The notes: generated by a model not told the origin, from the letters alone. A DNA stretch of 64,000 nucleotides from Qipengyuania sp. (GCA_019745075.1 JAIETR010000003.1:62001-126000), one strand, 5' to 3'; shown: positions 41,274 to 50,285, counted from the stretch's first letter. Numbers and translations: made by a program.

Positions 41274-44200
41274 ATGCCAGACCTCCAGCGCATCCTCAAA
41301 GCCGACCGCCCGCTGACGCTGGCCTCGATCGCGCGGGGGGCGCAGCCGCTGGTGTTGGCGGACCTGGCGCGCGCGGCGAAGCGGCGCGCGGTCTTCGTCG
41401 CGCCCGATGAGGCGGCCATGCGCGGCGTCGCCGAAGCGGCGCATTACTTCGCGCCCGAGCTGGAGGTGATCGAGTTCCCGGCCTGGGATTGCCTGCCCTA
41501 CGACCGCGCCAGCCCGGCGCTGCCGGTGAGCGCGCGGCGGCTCGCGGCGCTGCACCGGCTCCAGGCCAAGGGATCTGGCCCGCAACTCCTCGTCACCACC
41601 ATTAATGCGCTCACCCAGCGCGTGCTTACCCCCTTTCGCGTCCGCGAGACGGTGCGCGAGTTCAAGCCCGGCATGGAGATCGGCAGGGACAGCCTCGCCG
41701 CGCTGCTGAGGCGGCAGGGCTATGGCCGCACCGACACCGTGATCGACGCGGGCGAGTTCGCGATTCGCGGCTCGATCGTCGACATCTTCCCGAGCGGCCT
41801 CGACCAGGGGCTGCGCCTCGACTTCTTCGGCGACGAGCTGGAATCGCTGCGGACATTCGATCCCGGCACCCAGATGAGCACGGGCACGCTGGATTCGCAC
41901 CTGCTGCTGCCCGCCAGCGAGGCGCTGCTCGACGAGGACAGCATCAAGCGCTTCCGCCTGCGCTATCGCGAGAACTTCGGCGCGGCCGCCACCCAGGACC
42001 CGCTCTACGAGGCCGTGAGCGAAGGGCGCCGCCTGGCCGGCATGGAGCATTGGCTGCCGCTGTTCGAGGACAAGCTGGCGACGCTGTTCGACTATCTCGG
42101 CAAGGACGATGTCGCGGTCATCGACGCCGGCGCGCTCTCGGCGGGCGAGGAACGCCTGTCCGACATCGCCGACTATTTCGAGCAGCGCCGCAGCGTCGCA
42201 GGGCAAACCAAGGGCAGCTACCGTCCGCTCGCCCCCGATGCGCTCTATCTGGGGCAGGAGGAACTCGCCGCAGCGCTCGCCGCCTGGCCCGTCCACCGCG
42301 CCACCCATTTCGCCGAGCCCGAGAGCGACAAGGTGATCGACTTCGGCTTCCGCTCGGGCCGCGACTTTGCTCCCGAGCGGGCCTGCGGCGACAACGTCTA
42401 TCCGGCGCTCGCCGATCATCTGAAGGCGCTCGGCAAGGCGGGCAGGCGGCCGCTGATGGCCGCCTATTCGACCGGCAGCCGCGCGCGGATGGCCTCGATC
42501 CTCGAAGAGGCCGGCGTCAAGGTCCAGCTCGCCGAGAGCTGGCAGGAGGCGCTCGGCAAATCGGCGGACGGCAGGCCCGTTGCGCTGGTCCTGCCCATCG
42601 AGGCGAGCTTCGCCAACGACGAGCTCGAGCTGCTGACCGAGCAGGACGTGCTCGGCGACCGGCTGGTGCGGCGGCGCAAGAAGCGGCGCGACGCCGACGC
42701 CTTCCTCGCCGAGCTTTCCGCGCTCAATCGCGGCGATCTCGTGGTGCACACCGAGCACGGGATCGGCAAATATCTCGGTCTCGAGCCTGTCACCGTCGGC
42801 AAGAGCGCGCACGACTGCGCGATGCTGGAGTATGCCGGGGGCGACAAGCTGTTCATTCCGGTCGAGAATATCGACGTGCTCAGCCGCTACGGCTCGTCCG
42901 AGCACGCGGTCCAGCTGGACAGGCTGGGCGGTGAGGCCTGGCAGCGGCGGCGCGCGAAGATGCGCGAGCGGATCCGCGAGATCGCGGGCGAGCTTCTCAG
43001 GACCGCCGCCGCTCGCGCTCTGCGCAAGGCGCCCGTCCTCGCCGCCGAGGACGGTCCCTACGGCCAGTTCGCCGACCGCTTCCCGTGGGAGGAGACCGAC
43101 GACCAGGACCGCGCCATCGCCGACGTGCTGGCCGATCTCGGGAGCGGGCGGCCGATGGACCGGCTGGTGTGCGGCGATGTCGGCTTCGGCAAGACCGAGG
43201 TGGGACTGCGCGCGGCTTTTGTCGCGGCGATGGAGGGCAAGCAGGTGGCGGTGGTCGCCCCCACCACGCTGCTCGCCCGCCAGCATTTCGAGAACTTCTC
43301 CAGCCGCTTCTCCGGGTTTCCTCTAAAGCTTGGGAGGTTGAGCCGGCTCGTCCCCGCCAAGGAGGCCAAGGAAACCCGCGACGGGCTCGCCTCGGGCGAC
43401 ATCGATATTGTCATCGGCACGCATGCGATCTTGTCCAAACCGACCGTGTTCAAGGATCTGGGCCTGGTGATCGTCGACGAGGAGCAGCGCTTCGGCGTCT
43501 CCCACAAGGAAAAGCTCAAGCAGCTTCGCGCCGACGTGCATATGCTCACGCTCACCGCCACCCCGATCCCGCGCACGCTGCAGATGGCGATGTCGGGCTT
43601 GCGCGAGCTCTCGACTATCCAGACTCCGCCGGTCGACCGGCTGGCGGTGCGCACCTATGTGATGGAGTGGGACGAGATGGTGGTGCGCGAGGCGCTGCTG
43701 CGCGAGCATCACCGCGGCGGGCAGAGCTTCATCGTCGTGCCGCGCATCTCCGACATGCCCGAGCTCGAGCGCTGGCTCCACGAGACGGTGCCCGAGGTCA
43801 AGGCGATCTCCGCACATGGCCAGATGTCGCCGAGCGAGATCGAGGAAAAGATGAGCGCCTTCTACGAAGGCAAGTACGAGGTGCTGCTCTCCACCACCAT
43901 CGTCGAGAGCGGCCTCGACCTGCCGAGCGCCAACACCATCGTCATCCACCGCGCAGACCGCTTCGGGCTCGCCCAGCTCTACCAGCTGCGCGGCCGCGTC
44001 GGACGGGCCAAGCTGCGCGCCTATGCCTATCTCACGACACCGGCGGACACGGTGCTCAACGAGGTGGCGGAAAAGCGCCTCAAGGTGCTCGGCGATCTCG
44101 ACAGTCTGGGCGCGGGGTTCCAGCTCGCCAGCCACGACCTCGACATCCGCGGCGCGGGCAATCTGCTCGGCGACGAGCAGTCGGGCCATATCCGCGAGGT

Positions 44201-44759
44201 CGGCTTCGAGCTCTATCAGGCCATGCTCGAGGACGCGATCCTGGCCGCCAAGGCGGGCGAGCTGGGGCTGGAGCCCAAGCGCGACAGCGTCAGCCCGCAG
44301 ATCACGGTCGATGCGCCGATCATGATCCCGGAGGATTATGTTCCCGATCTCGCGGTCCGCATGGCGCTCTACCGCCGCCTCAACGATGCCGAGGGCAAGG
44401 AGGAGCTCGACGCGCTCGCCGCGGAGATGATCGACCGCTTCGGCGCGCTGCCTGGCCCCACCGCCAATCTCGTAAAGCTGCTCGAGATCAAGCAGCAGGC
44501 GATCGCCGCCAACATTTCCAAGATCGATGTCGGCGCGGCGGGCACGCTGGTCACGTTTCATAACGACGATTTCGCCGATCCGGCTGGCCTGCTCGCCTAT
44601 GTCGACCGGCTGAAGGGCACCGCGCGGCTGCGGCCGGACATGAAGCTGGCGATCGCGCGCGCCTGGGGCGATCCGCAGAGCCGGCTCAACGGGCTCCACC
44701 AGCTCACCCGGGGACTATCCGGGATCGTGCTGAGGAGCGATCGTAAGAAGGCGGCTTAA
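41274..44759 (+). CDS. mfd: Transcription-repair coupling factor Mfd (1161 aa)
   Basis: Releases RNA polymerase stalled at DNA lesions and recruits UvrA. N-terminal UvrB-like region (EFPAWDCLPYDRASPALPVS), the RNA-polymerase-interacting region with GDLVVHTEHGIGKYLGLE, then SF2 motifs GDVGFGKTEVGLRAAF, VAPTTLLARQHFENF, IVDEEQRFGVSHKEK, TATPIPRTLQMAM, and STTIVESGLDLPSANTIVIH, with the TRG region QLRGRVGRAKLRAYAYL. The start is ATG 41274 (MPDLQRILKADRPLTLASIA); open sequence upstream is in the divergent propeller gene. The stop shares TTAA with the convergent EAL gene. Confidence 0.97.
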   Translation: MPDLQRILKADRPLTLASIARGAQPLVLADLARAAKRRAVFVAPDEAAMRGVAEAAHYFAPELEVIEFPAWDCLPYDRASPALPVSARRLAALHRLQAKGSGPQLLVTTINALTQRVLTPFRVRETVREFKPGMEIGRDSLAALLRRQGYGRTDTVIDAGEFAIRGSIVDIFPSGLDQGLRLDFFGDELESLRTFDPGTQMSTGTLDSHLLLPASEALLDEDSIKRFRLRYRENFGAAATQDPLYEAVSEGRRLAGMEHWLPLFEDKLATLFDYLGKDDVAVIDAGALSAGEERLSDIADYFEQRRSVAGQTKGSYRPLAPDALYLGQEELAAALAAWPVHRATHFAEPESDKVIDFGFRSGRDFAPERACGDNVYPALADHLKALGKAGRRPLMAAYSTGSRARMASILEEAGVKVQLAESWQEALGKSADGRPVALVLPIEASFANDELELLTEQDVLGDRLVRRRKKRRDADAFLAELSALNRGDLVVHTEHGIGKYLGLEPVTVGKSAHDCAMLEYAGGDKLFIPVENIDVLSRYGSSEHAVQLDRLGGEAWQRRRAKMRERIREIAGELLRTAAARALRKAPVLAAEDGPYGQFADRFPWEETDDQDRAIADVLADLGSGRPMDRLVCGDVGFGKTEVGLRAAFVAAMEGKQVAVVAPTTLLARQHFENFSSRFSGFPLKLGRLSRLVPAKEAKETRDGLASGDIDIVIGTHAILSKPTVFKDLGLVIVDEEQRFGVSHKEKLKQLRADVHMLTLTATPIPRTLQMAMSGLRELSTIQTPPVDRLAVRTYVMEWDEMVVREALLREHHRGGQSFIVVPRISDMPELERWLHETVPEVKAISAHGQMSPSEIEEKMSAFYEGKYEVLLSTTIVESGLDLPSANTIVIHRADRFGLAQLYQLRGRVGRAKLRAYAYLTTPADTVLNEVAEKRLKVLGDLDSLGAGFQLASHDLDIRGAGNLLGDEQSGHIREVGFELYQAMLEDAILAAKAGELGLEPKRDSVSPQITVDAPIMIPEDYVPDLAVRMALYRRLNDAEGKEELDALAAEMIDRFGALPGPTANLVKLLEIKQQAIAANISKIDVGAAGTLVTFHNDDFADPAGLLAYVDRLKGTARLRPDMKLAIARAWGDPQSRLNGLHQLTRGLSGIVLRSDRKKAA

Positions 44760-46087
44760 CGCGCTGTCAAATCGAGGAAATCGTTCTGACCCAGCGGCAC
44801 CGACTTGAGGAAGCCCTGGTAATATTCGATGCCCTCGCCGCGTAGCACGGCGTGTTGCGCTTCCTCTTCGATCCCCTCGGCGACGACGCGTAGCTCGAGT
44901 GCCTTCGCCATCGCGGTGATGGCGCGCAGCACGGCAAGATCGCGCGGATCCTCGGCGATGCCCTCGACCATCGAGCGGTCGAGCTTGAGCTTGTCGATGG
45001 GCAGCAGCTTGAGATAGCGGAAGTTGCTGTATCCCGAGCCGAAATCGTCGAGCGCGATGGTCACGCCGGCCAGCTTCAGCGGCTGCAGCGCGCGCGCGAC
45101 CTCTTCGAGATCGGACAGCAGCACCTGTTCGGTGATCTCGATCGTGATGCGCTCGGCCGGGAAGCCGGCGCGGGCGACCATCGCCAGAAACTCGATCGGG
45201 AAAGTCGCCGCGGCGAGATCGGCCGGCGTGACGTTTAGCGAGAGATGGAGATCGGCCGGCCACGCCGCCGCCATTTCGAGCGCGCGCTCGGCGATATGAC
45301 GCGAAAGCTGCGCGACATGATCGGTGCGCTCGGCCAGCGTGAACAGCGTGTTCGCGCCCAGGCGCCCGATCTGCGGATGCTGCCAGCGCGCCAGCGCCTC
45401 GGCCCCGAGCAACCGGTCCTCCGCCATCGTGTACTGCGGCTGGAACACGATCTCGATTTCGCCGCGGTCGATGGCCGCGAGCATGTCGGCTTCGAGCTGC
45501 TGGTTCGAGACGCCGAGATGCGCCAGCTCGCCCGAAACCCAGGCGACGCGGCGGCCGCGCTCTTCCTTTGCCCGGTGCAAGGCGTTGGCGAGGTGATCGA
45601 GGATCCGGTCCGGCTCGTCGCCCTCGACCGCGCGCATCAGCGCGATCCGCGGCCACAGTCGCACCGTGCCGCCGCCCTCCTCGGGCATGACGATCGGCAT
45701 CGCGATGGCGTCGGCGAGCGCTTCGGCGAACCATTGCCAGCGTTCCCGGCTACAGGTGTCGCGCGTCACCATCAGGAAGGTCCCGCCGGCCACGCGCGCG
45801 GCGAACCACTCGGCGGTCTCGAACTCGTCGGAGGCGAAATGGACGATCCGCTGCGCGATCTCGACCAGCGCGGAATCGCCGGTGGTCGCGCCATAGGCGA
45901 GATTGACGGTATCGATCCGCCCCACCGCGATCAGCATGGCATGCAAGGGGTCGCCCGCGGCGCCCCGCCAATCCTCGAGCCAGCGCGCGATGCGAACCTT
46001 CGCTTGGGCGGCATCCACCAGGCCGGTCAGGGCATCGCGCTTGTCGCTGTCCATGTCTTCGTCGGCCCCTAGTTCGAGCGCGATCAT
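44756..46087 (-). CDS. Degenerate GGDEF plus EAL domain protein, cyclic-di-GMP phosphodiesterase (443 aa)
   Basis: Residues about 15-180 are a GGDEF fold with a broken catalytic loop (ARVAGGTFLMV in place of GGDEF). Residues about 195-435 are an EAL domain with LLGAEALARWQHPQIGRLGA, SLNVTPADLAAATFPIEFLA, ITIEITEQVLL, ALDDFGSGYSNFRYL and VVAEGIEEEAQ, so the phosphodiesterase residues look intact. It is probably a cytosolic c-di-GMP hydrolase with a regulatory pseudo-cyclase domain. No membrane segment. The start is ATG 46087 with GGGAG upstream. It overlaps the mfd stop by four bases on the other strand. Confidence 0.9.
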   Translation of the reverse strand: MIALELGADEDMDSDKRDALTGLVDAAQAKVRIARWLEDWRGAAGDPLHAMLIAVGRIDTVNLAYGATTGDSALVEIAQRIVHFASDEFETAEWFAARVAGGTFLMVTRDTCSRERWQWFAEALADAIAMPIVMPEEGGGTVRLWPRIALMRAVEGDEPDRILDHLANALHRAKEERGRRVAWVSGELAHLGVSNQQLEADMLAAIDRGEIEIVFQPQYTMAEDRLLGAEALARWQHPQIGRLGANTLFTLAERTDHVAQLSRHIAERALEMAAAWPADLHLSLNVTPADLAAATFPIEFLAMVARAGFPAERITIEITEQVLLSDLEEVARALQPLKLAGVTIALDDFGSGYSNFRYLKLLPIDKLKLDRSMVEGIAEDPRDLAVLRAITAMAKALELRVVAEGIEEEAQHAVLRGEGIEYYQGFLKSVPLGQNDFLDLTAR

Positions 46088-46209
46088 GATTACTCCCGGG
46101 CGATCCCGTTATTCTCGTTACACCTGCGTTGCCAAACTTCCCCCCCCGCCATAGACTTGTCCACACCGGCGAGCGCCCGCCTGTCATAACCGCGCCGGAT
46201 GGGGGAGCA

Positions 46210-46989
46210 ATGCCGGAATTTTCGCGTCTCGCGCTGGTGGTCTCCGACACGGAGAAAGCGCACGCCGCTGCGGCGCAGTTCCGCGATTTGTTCGCGTGGG
46301 TCCAACCCGATGAAGCGGAAGCGGTCGTCGTGCTGGGCGGCGACGGGTTCCTGCTCCAGGCGCTTCACGGCATGCTCGACAGCGACCGGATCGTCCCCGT
46401 GTACGGGGTCAACCTGGGCACGGTCGGGTTTCTCATGAACCGCAACCGCGCGCCCGAAAAGCTGCTGGCGCGGATCGCCAGGTCGCGCGAGCACACCATC
46501 GATCCGCTGGCGATGGAAGCCCTGACGCAGGACGGCGCGCGGCACGCCTACTGCGCCATCAACGAGGTCTCGCTGCTGCGCGAGACGCGCCAGACCGCCA
46601 AGATCCAGGTCACCGTCAACGACAAGGTGCGGATCGAGGAGCTGGTCTGCGACGGTGTGCTGGTATCGACGCCGGCGGGATCGACTGCCTACAATTTGTC
46701 CGCCAGCGGCCCGATCCTGCCGCTCGATTCCGATCTGCTCGCCCTCACCCCCATCAGCGCCTTCCGCCCACGGCGCTGGCGCGGCGCGATCCTGCCCGAC
46801 CGCTACACCATCGCCTTTACGGTGAAAGAGCCCGCCAAGCGCCCGGTCTCGGCCGTCGCCGACCAGAAGGAAGTGCGCGACGTCGCCGAAGTGCGCGTGC
46901 GCGTCGCGCAGGACCGGCGCCTGACGCTTTTGTTCGATCCCGGTCATTCGCTGGACGAGCGGATGATCGCCGAACAGTTCACGGTCTAA
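46210..46989 (+). CDS. nadK: NAD kinase (259 aa)
   Basis: Phosphorylates NAD to NADP. Motifs: EAVVVLGGDGFLLQALHGML (the GGDG active-site loop), YGVNLGTVGFLMNRN, AINEVSLLRE (NE motif), and DGVLVSTPAGSTAYNLSASG. The family length is normal. The start is ATG 46210 with GGGGGAG just upstream. It is divergent from the EAL gene and lies just before tRNA-Asn. Confidence 0.96.
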   Translation: MPEFSRLALVVSDTEKAHAAAAQFRDLFAWVQPDEAEAVVVLGGDGFLLQALHGMLDSDRIVPVYGVNLGTVGFLMNRNRAPEKLLARIARSREHTIDPLAMEALTQDGARHAYCAINEVSLLRETRQTAKIQVTVNDKVRIEELVCDGVLVSTPAGSTAYNLSASGPILPLDSDLLALTPISAFRPRRWRGAILPDRYTIAFTVKEPAKRPVSAVADQKEVRDVAEVRVRVAQDRRLTLLFDPGHSLDERMIAEQFTV

Positions 46990-47046
46990 CCCGCTTGCCA
47001 AACGCGCGGGGCCTTCATATAGGCGCGCTCCTGCCGATCCGGCTGC

Positions 47047-47121
47047 TCCCCGATAGCTCAGCGGTAGAGTAGGTGACTGTTAATCACTTGGTCGTTGGTT
47101 CGAATCCAACTCGGGGAGCCA
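47047..47121 (+). tRNA. tRNA-Asn (anticodon GTT), island attachment target
   Basis: The 75-nt gene begins TCCCCGATAGCTCAGCGGTA and ends TCGGGGA-G-CCA with an encoded CCA. The anticodon stem GTGA/TCAC holds CTGTTAA, anticodon GTT. The 3' part overlaps, antisense, the end of the serine recombinase gene, so the tRNA is the likely attachment site of the mobile island and its 3' end was kept intact on insertion. Confidence 0.93.
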
Positions 47122-48756
47122 ATTCGGAACGAAACTGCGAACGCCGTGCGCCGCAGTTTCCACTCCATAGTTTCCTCCAGACGCCACAAGCGTCTGGAGG
47201 AGCCTTGGCCTCGATCCCCTGATCCGAATTTCGTCGGCTCCGACCTCCACCCGCTGAACTAGCGCCTGGAGATGATGGCGCCGGAAACCGCCCTCTCGAT
47301 CCCTGATCTTCTTACGAGCCTCAATGCCGAACCGACGGAGCAGCTCCGGCGTCACTCGATTGTCGTCGCCCTCTCCCCTGTTCTCGGCCCGGTCCGCATC
47401 GGCCCGCGCTGAATCACGGATCCGCTTCAACTCGACAATCCGTCCCTTGAGGTTGGAATCGTCCATTTCAGCGAGACCATTCTCAATGGCCTCATACAGC
47501 CGGGTCAGCTTGGCTTCCGCGTCCGCAGCCTGCTTCCTCAGCTCGGCGATCCGCCCCTTTAGGCGTCCGGCGTGTTCCTCCCTGCGCTTAAGCAGGCCAG
47601 CGAGCAGCTCCTCAAGCCGCTCGGGCGCAAGAAGTCGCTCCTCCAGATGCGACACAACAATCGTATCCAGCTCGTCCATCGGGATCGTGCGGCCGCGGCA
47701 CGCCGTCTTCCCCTGCCGTGCCGTCGTGCAGCAGGTGTAGTAGCGGTATTGGTCGCCCTTGCCGGAGGTACGGAGCGTCATCGCTCCCCCGCAGTCGGCA
47801 CAGAAGCACACGCCACCGAGGAGCGTCCCGGCCGTCACGAACCGTGGGGCCTTCAGTTGCGGGCTGCGAGAGCGCATCACCGCCTGCACCTCAGCGAACT
47901 CGTCCTCGTCGATGATCGGCTCGACCGTCACGTCGACGATTTCGTCTTCGGACTTCTGCTCTCCTTTACGCTTCCCCGAGACGTTGAAGCGATGGCGGCC
48001 GATGTAGGTCTCCCTGGTCAGGATTTGGTGCACCGCCCCGACGCCCCAGCGCCCGCCGGTCTGCGTCCGGATACCACGCATGTTCAGATAATCGGCAATC
48101 TGGCGCGACCCCATTGGACCGTCGTCAGTGCCGATCCGTGCGAGGCGGAACATAAGCTGGACCGTTTCAACCTGTGCCGGATCAGGCTCGATCTTCTTTT
48201 TGGTCCTCGCGCCTCGTTGCTCGGCCGCTACGATTTTGTAGCCGAAGGGCGGCCGCGAGCCGTTCCAATAACCCTGACGGGCGTTCTCCCGCATGGCCCG
48301 GAGCGTGTGCTTGGCATTCTCTTTCGACTGGTATTCATCGAACAATGCCATGATCTGACGCATCATCACGCTCATCGGATCATCGCCGAGATCCTGCGTG
48401 ATGGACGTGAGGCGGATACCGTTCTTCGCCAGTCGCCGGACATAGAATTCGAGCTGAAACTGATCGCGAAAGAAGCGCGAGAAGGAATGCACGATGATGA
48501 AGTCGAACGGCGCGGGCTTTTGTGCTCCGGCGTCCATCATCCGCTGAAACTCAGGTCGCCGGTCGTCTGTCGCCGATGCACCCGGCTCGACAAACTCGGC
48601 GACGACGGCGATGCCTTTCGCTTGGCAATAGGCTTGAAGTTGACGGCGCTGGTCTGGAATCGAAAGATCGTGTTCGGCCTGCCGGCCGGTCGAAACACGC
48701 AGATAGAGAGCGGCACGCCCCGGCGATGCCAAGGCGGGGGTCGCTTTGGCGTTCAT
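47080..48756 (-). CDS. Large serine recombinase / integrase (558 aa)
   Basis: Catalyses site-specific integration or excision. The resolvase domain (about residues 14-160) has the catalytic Ser22 in ALYLRVSTGRQAEHDLSIPD and FIIVHSFSRFFRD. A recombinase domain follows (ALFDEYQSKENAKHTLRAMR; NGSRPPFGYKI), then a zinc ribbon (CFCADCGGAM and a CC/C pair about residues 318-360), and a long coiled coil (380-450). The C-terminus reads WLPELDSNQRPSD and is encoded antisense inside tRNA-Asn. It sits at the edge of the foreign region. The start ATG 48756 gives MNAKATPALASPGRAALYLR. Confidence 0.93.
   Translation of the reverse strand: MNAKATPALASPGRAALYLRVSTGRQAEHDLSIPDQRRQLQAYCQAKGIAVVAEFVEPGASATDDRRPEFQRMMDAGAQKPAPFDFIIVHSFSRFFRDQFQLEFYVRRLAKNGIRLTSITQDLGDDPMSVMMRQIMALFDEYQSKENAKHTLRAMRENARQGYWNGSRPPFGYKIVAAEQRGARTKKKIEPDPAQVETVQLMFRLARIGTDDGPMGSRQIADYLNMRGIRTQTGGRWGVGAVHQILTRETYIGRHRFNVSGKRKGEQKSEDEIVDVTVEPIIDEDEFAEVQAVMRSRSPQLKAPRFVTAGTLLGGVCFCADCGGAMTLRTSGKGDQYRYYTCCTTARQGKTACRGRTIPMDELDTIVVSHLEERLLAPERLEELLAGLLKRREEHAGRLKGRIAELRKQAADAEAKLTRLYEAIENGLAEMDDSNLKGRIVELKRIRDSARADADRAENRGEGDDNRVTPELLRRFGIEARKKIRDREGGFRRHHLQALVQRVEVGADEIRIRGSRPRLLQTLVASGGNYGVETAAHGVRSFVPNWLPELDSNQRPSD
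47173..47201. repeat. Perfect 12-bp stem, 5-base loop, inside the recombinase 3' end
   Basis: TCCTCCAGACGC at 47173-47184 pairs with GCGTCTGGAGGA at 47190-47201 around CACAA. It lies about 50 bases from the tRNA boundary. It is translated as part of LLQTLVASGGNYG. It could be a recombination-site arm or an mRNA end for the recombinase transcript. Confidence 0.55.
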
Positions 48757-48777
48757 GCGGGACCTCCCTTCACAAAT

Positions 48778-49023
48778 TCAGTTTTTCGAGCCCAGCAGCT
48801 CGTCGAGGAGCGGACCGAAATGGACTTCGAAAAGGTCCAGCTCTGCCTCAGTGACCGGCACGTGATCGGGCCAGTCATCAGAGATTTTGAGGCTCGCCTG
48901 GTGCTTGCCCCCGTTCCGAGCGCGTGACCGCGGCTCCGGCAGCGCCGACCGGATTGGGCGGACGTAGTCGTAAAGGTCGGCGTCGCCCTGCGACACTGGG
49001 AATTGAACCACGTTGGCAGACAT
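48778..49023 (-). CDS. Hypothetical island protein upstream of the recombinase (81 aa)
   Basis: MSANVVQFPVSQGDADLYDY followed by a short basic stretch (PEPRSRARNGGKHQA) and an acidic C-terminal part (VTEAELDLFEVHFGPLLDEL). It is 21 bases before the recombinase start on the same strand and may be co-transcribed. The start is ATG 49023; an in-frame GTG at 49047 is possible. It could be a regulator or accessory factor of the recombinase. No domain recognised. Confidence 0.6.
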   Translation of the reverse strand: MSANVVQFPVSQGDADLYDYVRPIRSALPEPRSRARNGGKHQASLKISDDWPDHVPVTEAELDLFEVHFGPLLDELLGSKN

Positions 49024-49261
49024 GCCGTCATTGTTGCATCTAACCACACAACATTGAACAGTTTCAGTTGGTTACGCGAGAAACATGCAGTGAAATATCG
49101 GCCACTCCCGGTCGCGATAGGCTCCGCTGGCGAACCCTGGCGCGTCGTGGCGAAGCGCAAATACCTACAATCGGCGGCTGGGTGATGCGGTCGCGTGCGG
49201 TGTTCGACGGCATCAGCCATCATCGCTTCCTTCCCGGAACGAGCCCTTGCTCCAGGCCATC

Positions 49262-49301
49262 TTGCCGTCCGACCTGTGACTGGATATATTACTGGTAATA
49301 T
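49262..49301 (+). promoter_or_regulatory. Promoter and operator of the toxin-antitoxin genes
   Basis: A -35 box TTGCCG (49262-49267) and a -10 box TATATT (49285-49290) are separated by 17 bases. A perfect palindrome ATATTAC-TG-GTAATAT (49286-49301) covers the -10 region, 14 bases before the antitoxin ATG. The arrangement fits autorepression by the antitoxin or toxin-antitoxin complex. Confidence 0.65.
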
Positions 49302-49315
49302 CGCGGAGGTCAATC

Positions 49316-49618
49316 ATGAGCGACACGTCTCAGAGGCGCGCCATCAAGAACTACCGGAACCGCTTGGTTGAACGCGGCATGGCGCGCTTCGAGGTTCTCG
49401 GGCGCGATTCCGATCGGGAGCTAATTCGCTCGTTTGCGAAGCGCTTGGCCGAGAACGGCCCGGAGGCCGAGCGCTTGCGCGCTGCCGTCAGCCAAGGCAT
49501 CGCCGGTCAGCCGCCGCGAAAGGGTGGCATCCTCGAAGCCCTCCGACACTCGCCTCTGGTTGGCGCCGATGCCGTGCCGGCCCGCCCCTTTGAGCCAGGT
49601 CGCAAGGTTGACCTGTGA
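49316..49618 (+). CDS. Antitoxin of a type II system (100 aa)
   Basis: The gene starts ATG 49316 with a GGAGG site and overlaps the toxin start (GTGA) by four bases. The N-terminal part (YRNRLVERGMARFEVLGRDS, DRELIRSFAKRL) is helical with a DNA-binding character, and the C-terminal part (GGILEALRHSPLVGADAVPA) has the short unstructured segment that antitoxins use to wrap a PIN toxin. It does not match a classic AbrB-type VapB on sight. The palindrome upstream supports autoregulation. Confidence 0.75.
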   Translation: MSDTSQRRAIKNYRNRLVERGMARFEVLGRDSDRELIRSFAKRLAENGPEAERLRAAVSQGIAGQPPRKGGILEALRHSPLVGADAVPARPFEPGRKVDL

Positions 49619-50046
49619 GCCGGTATCTTCTCGACACCAGCATTATCAGCAACGTCACCAAGACCGCCCCCTCGGAATCGCTGCTGGCGTGGATGGCCGA
49701 ACAGGTCGACGAAGACCTTTTCATCGCCTCGCTCACCATCGCCGAGATTCGGCGCGGCGTGCTGGAGAAGCCTGCCGGCCGCAAGCGCGATCAGCTCGAA
49801 GCGTGGTTCGCAGGGCCGGAAGGCCCATCAGCTCTCTTCGCCGGGCGCGTTCTCCCCTTCGACGAGAAGGCAGGTCTCATTTGGGCGAGACTGATGGCCG
49901 AAGGGACGGCCGCTGGTCGCCCGCGCAGCGCACTCGACACGATCATCGCAGCCGTTGCGGAGTGCAACGACTGCACGATCGTCACAGACAACGAGAAGCA
50001 TTTCACTGGGACCGACACGATCAATCCGCTCCGCAGCGGCTCGTGA
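49615..50046 (+). CDS. vapC: VapC-type PIN-domain toxin (143 aa)
   Basis: PIN ribonuclease fold with acidic residues Asp7 (MSRYLLDTSIISNV), Glu44 (TIAEIRRGVLEKP), Asp108 (SALDTIIAAVAEC) and Asp125 (VTDNEKHFTG), the usual tetrad of VapC toxins that cleave tRNA or rRNA. The start is GTG 49615, overlapping the antitoxin stop. It is a typical stability cargo of mobile islands. Confidence 0.9.
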   Translation: MSRYLLDTSIISNVTKTAPSESLLAWMAEQVDEDLFIASLTIAEIRRGVLEKPAGRKRDQLEAWFAGPEGPSALFAGRVLPFDEKAGLIWARLMAEGTAAGRPRSALDTIIAAVAECNDCTIVTDNEKHFTGTDTINPLRSGS

Positions 50047-50256
50047 CGACCAAGATGTGGCCCACCGAACGCAACCAACCGATCACTCGGGCTACCGCGC
50101 TCGCATATCGACCTCTGTCAGGCTCCGACCATGGCTCGCCGCCTTAGAGTCTAATCGGGCAGCCGGCGACGGCCTTCCGAAAACAAGCGGCGGTCGTTCC
50201 TCCTTGAGTCACGAGATCGGCCCCCCCGGCCCGCAACGGTCCCTTCATCAACACAT

Positions 50257-50285
50257 TTGACGTTCTATCTGTCGTTTGCTATCAT
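50257..50285 (+). promoter_or_regulatory. Promoter of the HTH-helicase gene
   Basis: TTGACG (50257-50262) and TATCAT (50280-50285) are 17 bases apart, and the ATG follows 27 bases later. Small dyads GCTA-TCATT-TAGC and CATC-TTTT-GATG lie over and after the -10, possible binding sites for the protein's own helix-turn-helix domain. Confidence 0.5.

Noticed and set aside
47054-47079. Further readthrough of the recombinase frame past 47080
   Set aside because: A TAA stop occurs at 47080-47082, and the remaining tRNA bases are not coding.
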